Shown in pieces: positions 63,105 to 64,000 of a DNA stretch of 64,000 nucleotides. The stretch's first letter is position 1. Each line of letters opens with the position of its first letter. Under the pieces are notes generated by a model that was not told the origin of the DNA, did no database searches, and saw only the letters and a list, made by a program, of their open reading frames with translations. The stretch spans positions 124,001 through 188,000 of the forward strand of contig NZ_PIQF01000001.1 of assembly GCF_003987275.1 (NCBI RefSeq), given 5' to 3'. The position numbers and the translations under genes are program-made. Source of the stretch: Idiomarina seosinensis (GTDB lineage Bacteria; Pseudomonadota; Gammaproteobacteria; Enterobacterales; Alteromonadaceae).

Positions 63105-64000
63105 ATGACACATCAGTGGCTGTTAAAGACGATCATAGTGGTGGGCTTAGTCGGTTTTATAAACCTTGCCTTGAGCGGATCAGCCTATGCCACTGACGAA
63201 TGGTTAGTACAACACCCTGAAATAAAAGTCGGTGTGCCCACCAACTTACAACCTTTAATCAGCATCGAAGATGGTAAGGCACAAGGATTTGATGTTGATA
63301 TGTTGGAAAAAATAACTGAGGGCGTACCGGTCGATCTGATCTGGACCCCTTGTGGAACCTGGTCCGAGTGTGTGCAGTCATTGGCCGATAAAGAAATTGA
63401 TGTACTGACCAGTCTTTCTTACTCACCCGAGCGGGCTAAATTTACTAGCTATACGCAGCGATACTGGACCATGCCCTGGGCAGTTTTAACATTGTCCGAA
63501 CAGTTAGATGAAGATAATGCCGACCGCCACATCAGTCAGTTGCGTGGGCAACGACTCGGAGTTATTGACGGCTACACCGTGGTACCCATGCTTAAACATC
63601 TTGAGCAAACAGAAGTATTGGAGTTTGACTCGATTGATGAGGGCCTTGCTCGCTTAAACAGTGGTCACATCGATGCCTACATTGATAGTTTGCCCATTCT
63701 GGTCGACGAGCTGCAGCGACGCACTGCAATTAATGCAGACCTTAGTGTATTAAATGGCGCACCGGGCGAAGATCTATTTATTGGCGTGCGTAACGATTAT
63801 CAGCCGTTGGTGGTGCTATTTAATCAAGGCATCGATAGTCTGACTCAGACTGAGCGACAGCAGCTACGACGCAAATGGTATGGCTATAAGTTACAACGGG
63901 GCTGGAGTGATGAGGAGTTGCTTGACCTGGCATTAAAGGTTGGTTCGGTCGCGGCGCTGGTGATTTTCATCGTGGTATTCCGTAATAGTCGCCTGCGCAA
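63105..64000 (+). CDS. Membrane sensor with periplasmic substrate-binding (SBP_bac_3) domain (partial)
   Basis: Open from ATG at 63105 (behind TGGAGATAA) to the right edge, 298 codons. It starts with a signal or anchor helix (about 8-27), then a bacterial solute-binding domain (about 38-265: IKVGVPTNLQPLISIEDGKA, GFDVDMLEKI, LTSLSYSPERAKFTSY), then a membrane helix (about 276-292) and NSRLR. This layout belongs to histidine kinases or GGDEF/EAL proteins; the output domain lies beyond the window, so the type cannot be decided. Confidence 0.85.
   Translation, partial: MTHQWLLKTIIVVGLVGFINLALSGSAYATDEWLVQHPEIKVGVPTNLQPLISIEDGKAQGFDVDMLEKITEGVPVDLIWTPCGTWSECVQSLADKEIDVLTSLSYSPERAKFTSYTQRYWTMPWAVLTLSEQLDEDNADRHISQLRGQRLGVIDGYTVVPMLKHLEQTEVLEFDSIDEGLARLNSGHIDAYIDSLPILVDELQRRTAINADLSVLNGAPGEDLFIGVRNDYQPLVVLFNQGIDSLTQTERQQLRRKWYGYKLQRGWSDEELLDLALKVGSVAALVIFIVVFRNSRLR

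Noticed and set aside
1-64000. tRNA or rRNA genes, prophage, transposase genes or integrase sites
   Set aside because: None was recognised. The gaps are too short or are filled with repeats, and all larger frames belong to housekeeping, motility or cytochrome maturation families.

Overview
The window reads as chromosomal DNA of a marine gammaproteobacterium of the Alteromonadales, most likely Idiomarina or a close relative. The evidence is a polar-type flagellar and chemotaxis set (flgT/flgP H-ring genes, flhF, flhG, a ParC/ParP pair, cheV), the block rpsT-murJ-ribF-ileS-lspA-fkpB-ispH, a complete System I cytochrome c maturation operon, and rssB next to galU and cmoAB. The genus is an inference; no rRNA or tRNA gene was seen.

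Layout. 1-1.7 kb: flgT (cut by the window edge) and flgP. 1.7-6.4 kb: a LysR regulator divergent from dabB-dabA, an inorganic-carbon uptake pair, plus a small unknown gene. 6.4-25.7 kb: flgN-flgM and flgA, cheV-cheR, flgBCDE, flgFGHIJ, flgKL, flagellin, flaG-fliD-fliS and a fliT-like gene. 25.7-35 kb: a housekeeping block, with a four-helix-bundle gene and an 854-bp repeat tract inside it. 35-36.4 kb: four overlapping minor-pseudopilin genes. 36.6-48.9 kb: flhA-flhF-flhG-fliA-cheY-cheZ-cheA-cheB-parC-parP-cheW and a DUF2802-like gene. 49-51 kb: an flhB-tail gene and a fliK-like gene on the minus strand. 51.1-58.1 kb: ccmABCDEFGHI. 58.1-64 kb: mlaA, rssB, a small membrane protein gene, galU, cmoB/cmoA and the start of a sensor gene.

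Regulation can be read directly. Near-consensus sigma-54 (-24/-12) sites lie before flgA, flgB, flgF and flhA. Sigma-28 (FliA) sites lie before flgP, flgMN, cheV, flgK and flagellin, with weaker ones before flaG and the fliK-like gene. This fits a hierarchy in which sigma-54 builds the hook-basal body and FliA, held by FlgM, turns on filament and chemotaxis genes. The basal-body and export genes fliE-R and flhB, and the motor genes, are not here.

The most unusual content is a family of short hairpin units. Units share an 8-nt linker, AAACAGCC or close variants, but the 13-23 nt palindromes between linkers differ from unit to unit while staying self-complementary. They form mirror-image arrays at 9.9, 13.2, 26.1-26.8 and 48.9 kb, with units in one orientation on the left and the opposite on the right. 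The mirror centre holds a terminator at 13.2 kb and a four-helix-bundle protein gene at 26 kb. The same units lie in frame inside two essential-type genes: about 30 codons in ribF and about 68 codons in flhF, where four identical 21-bp units stand in tandem. I do not recognise this as a named repeat family.
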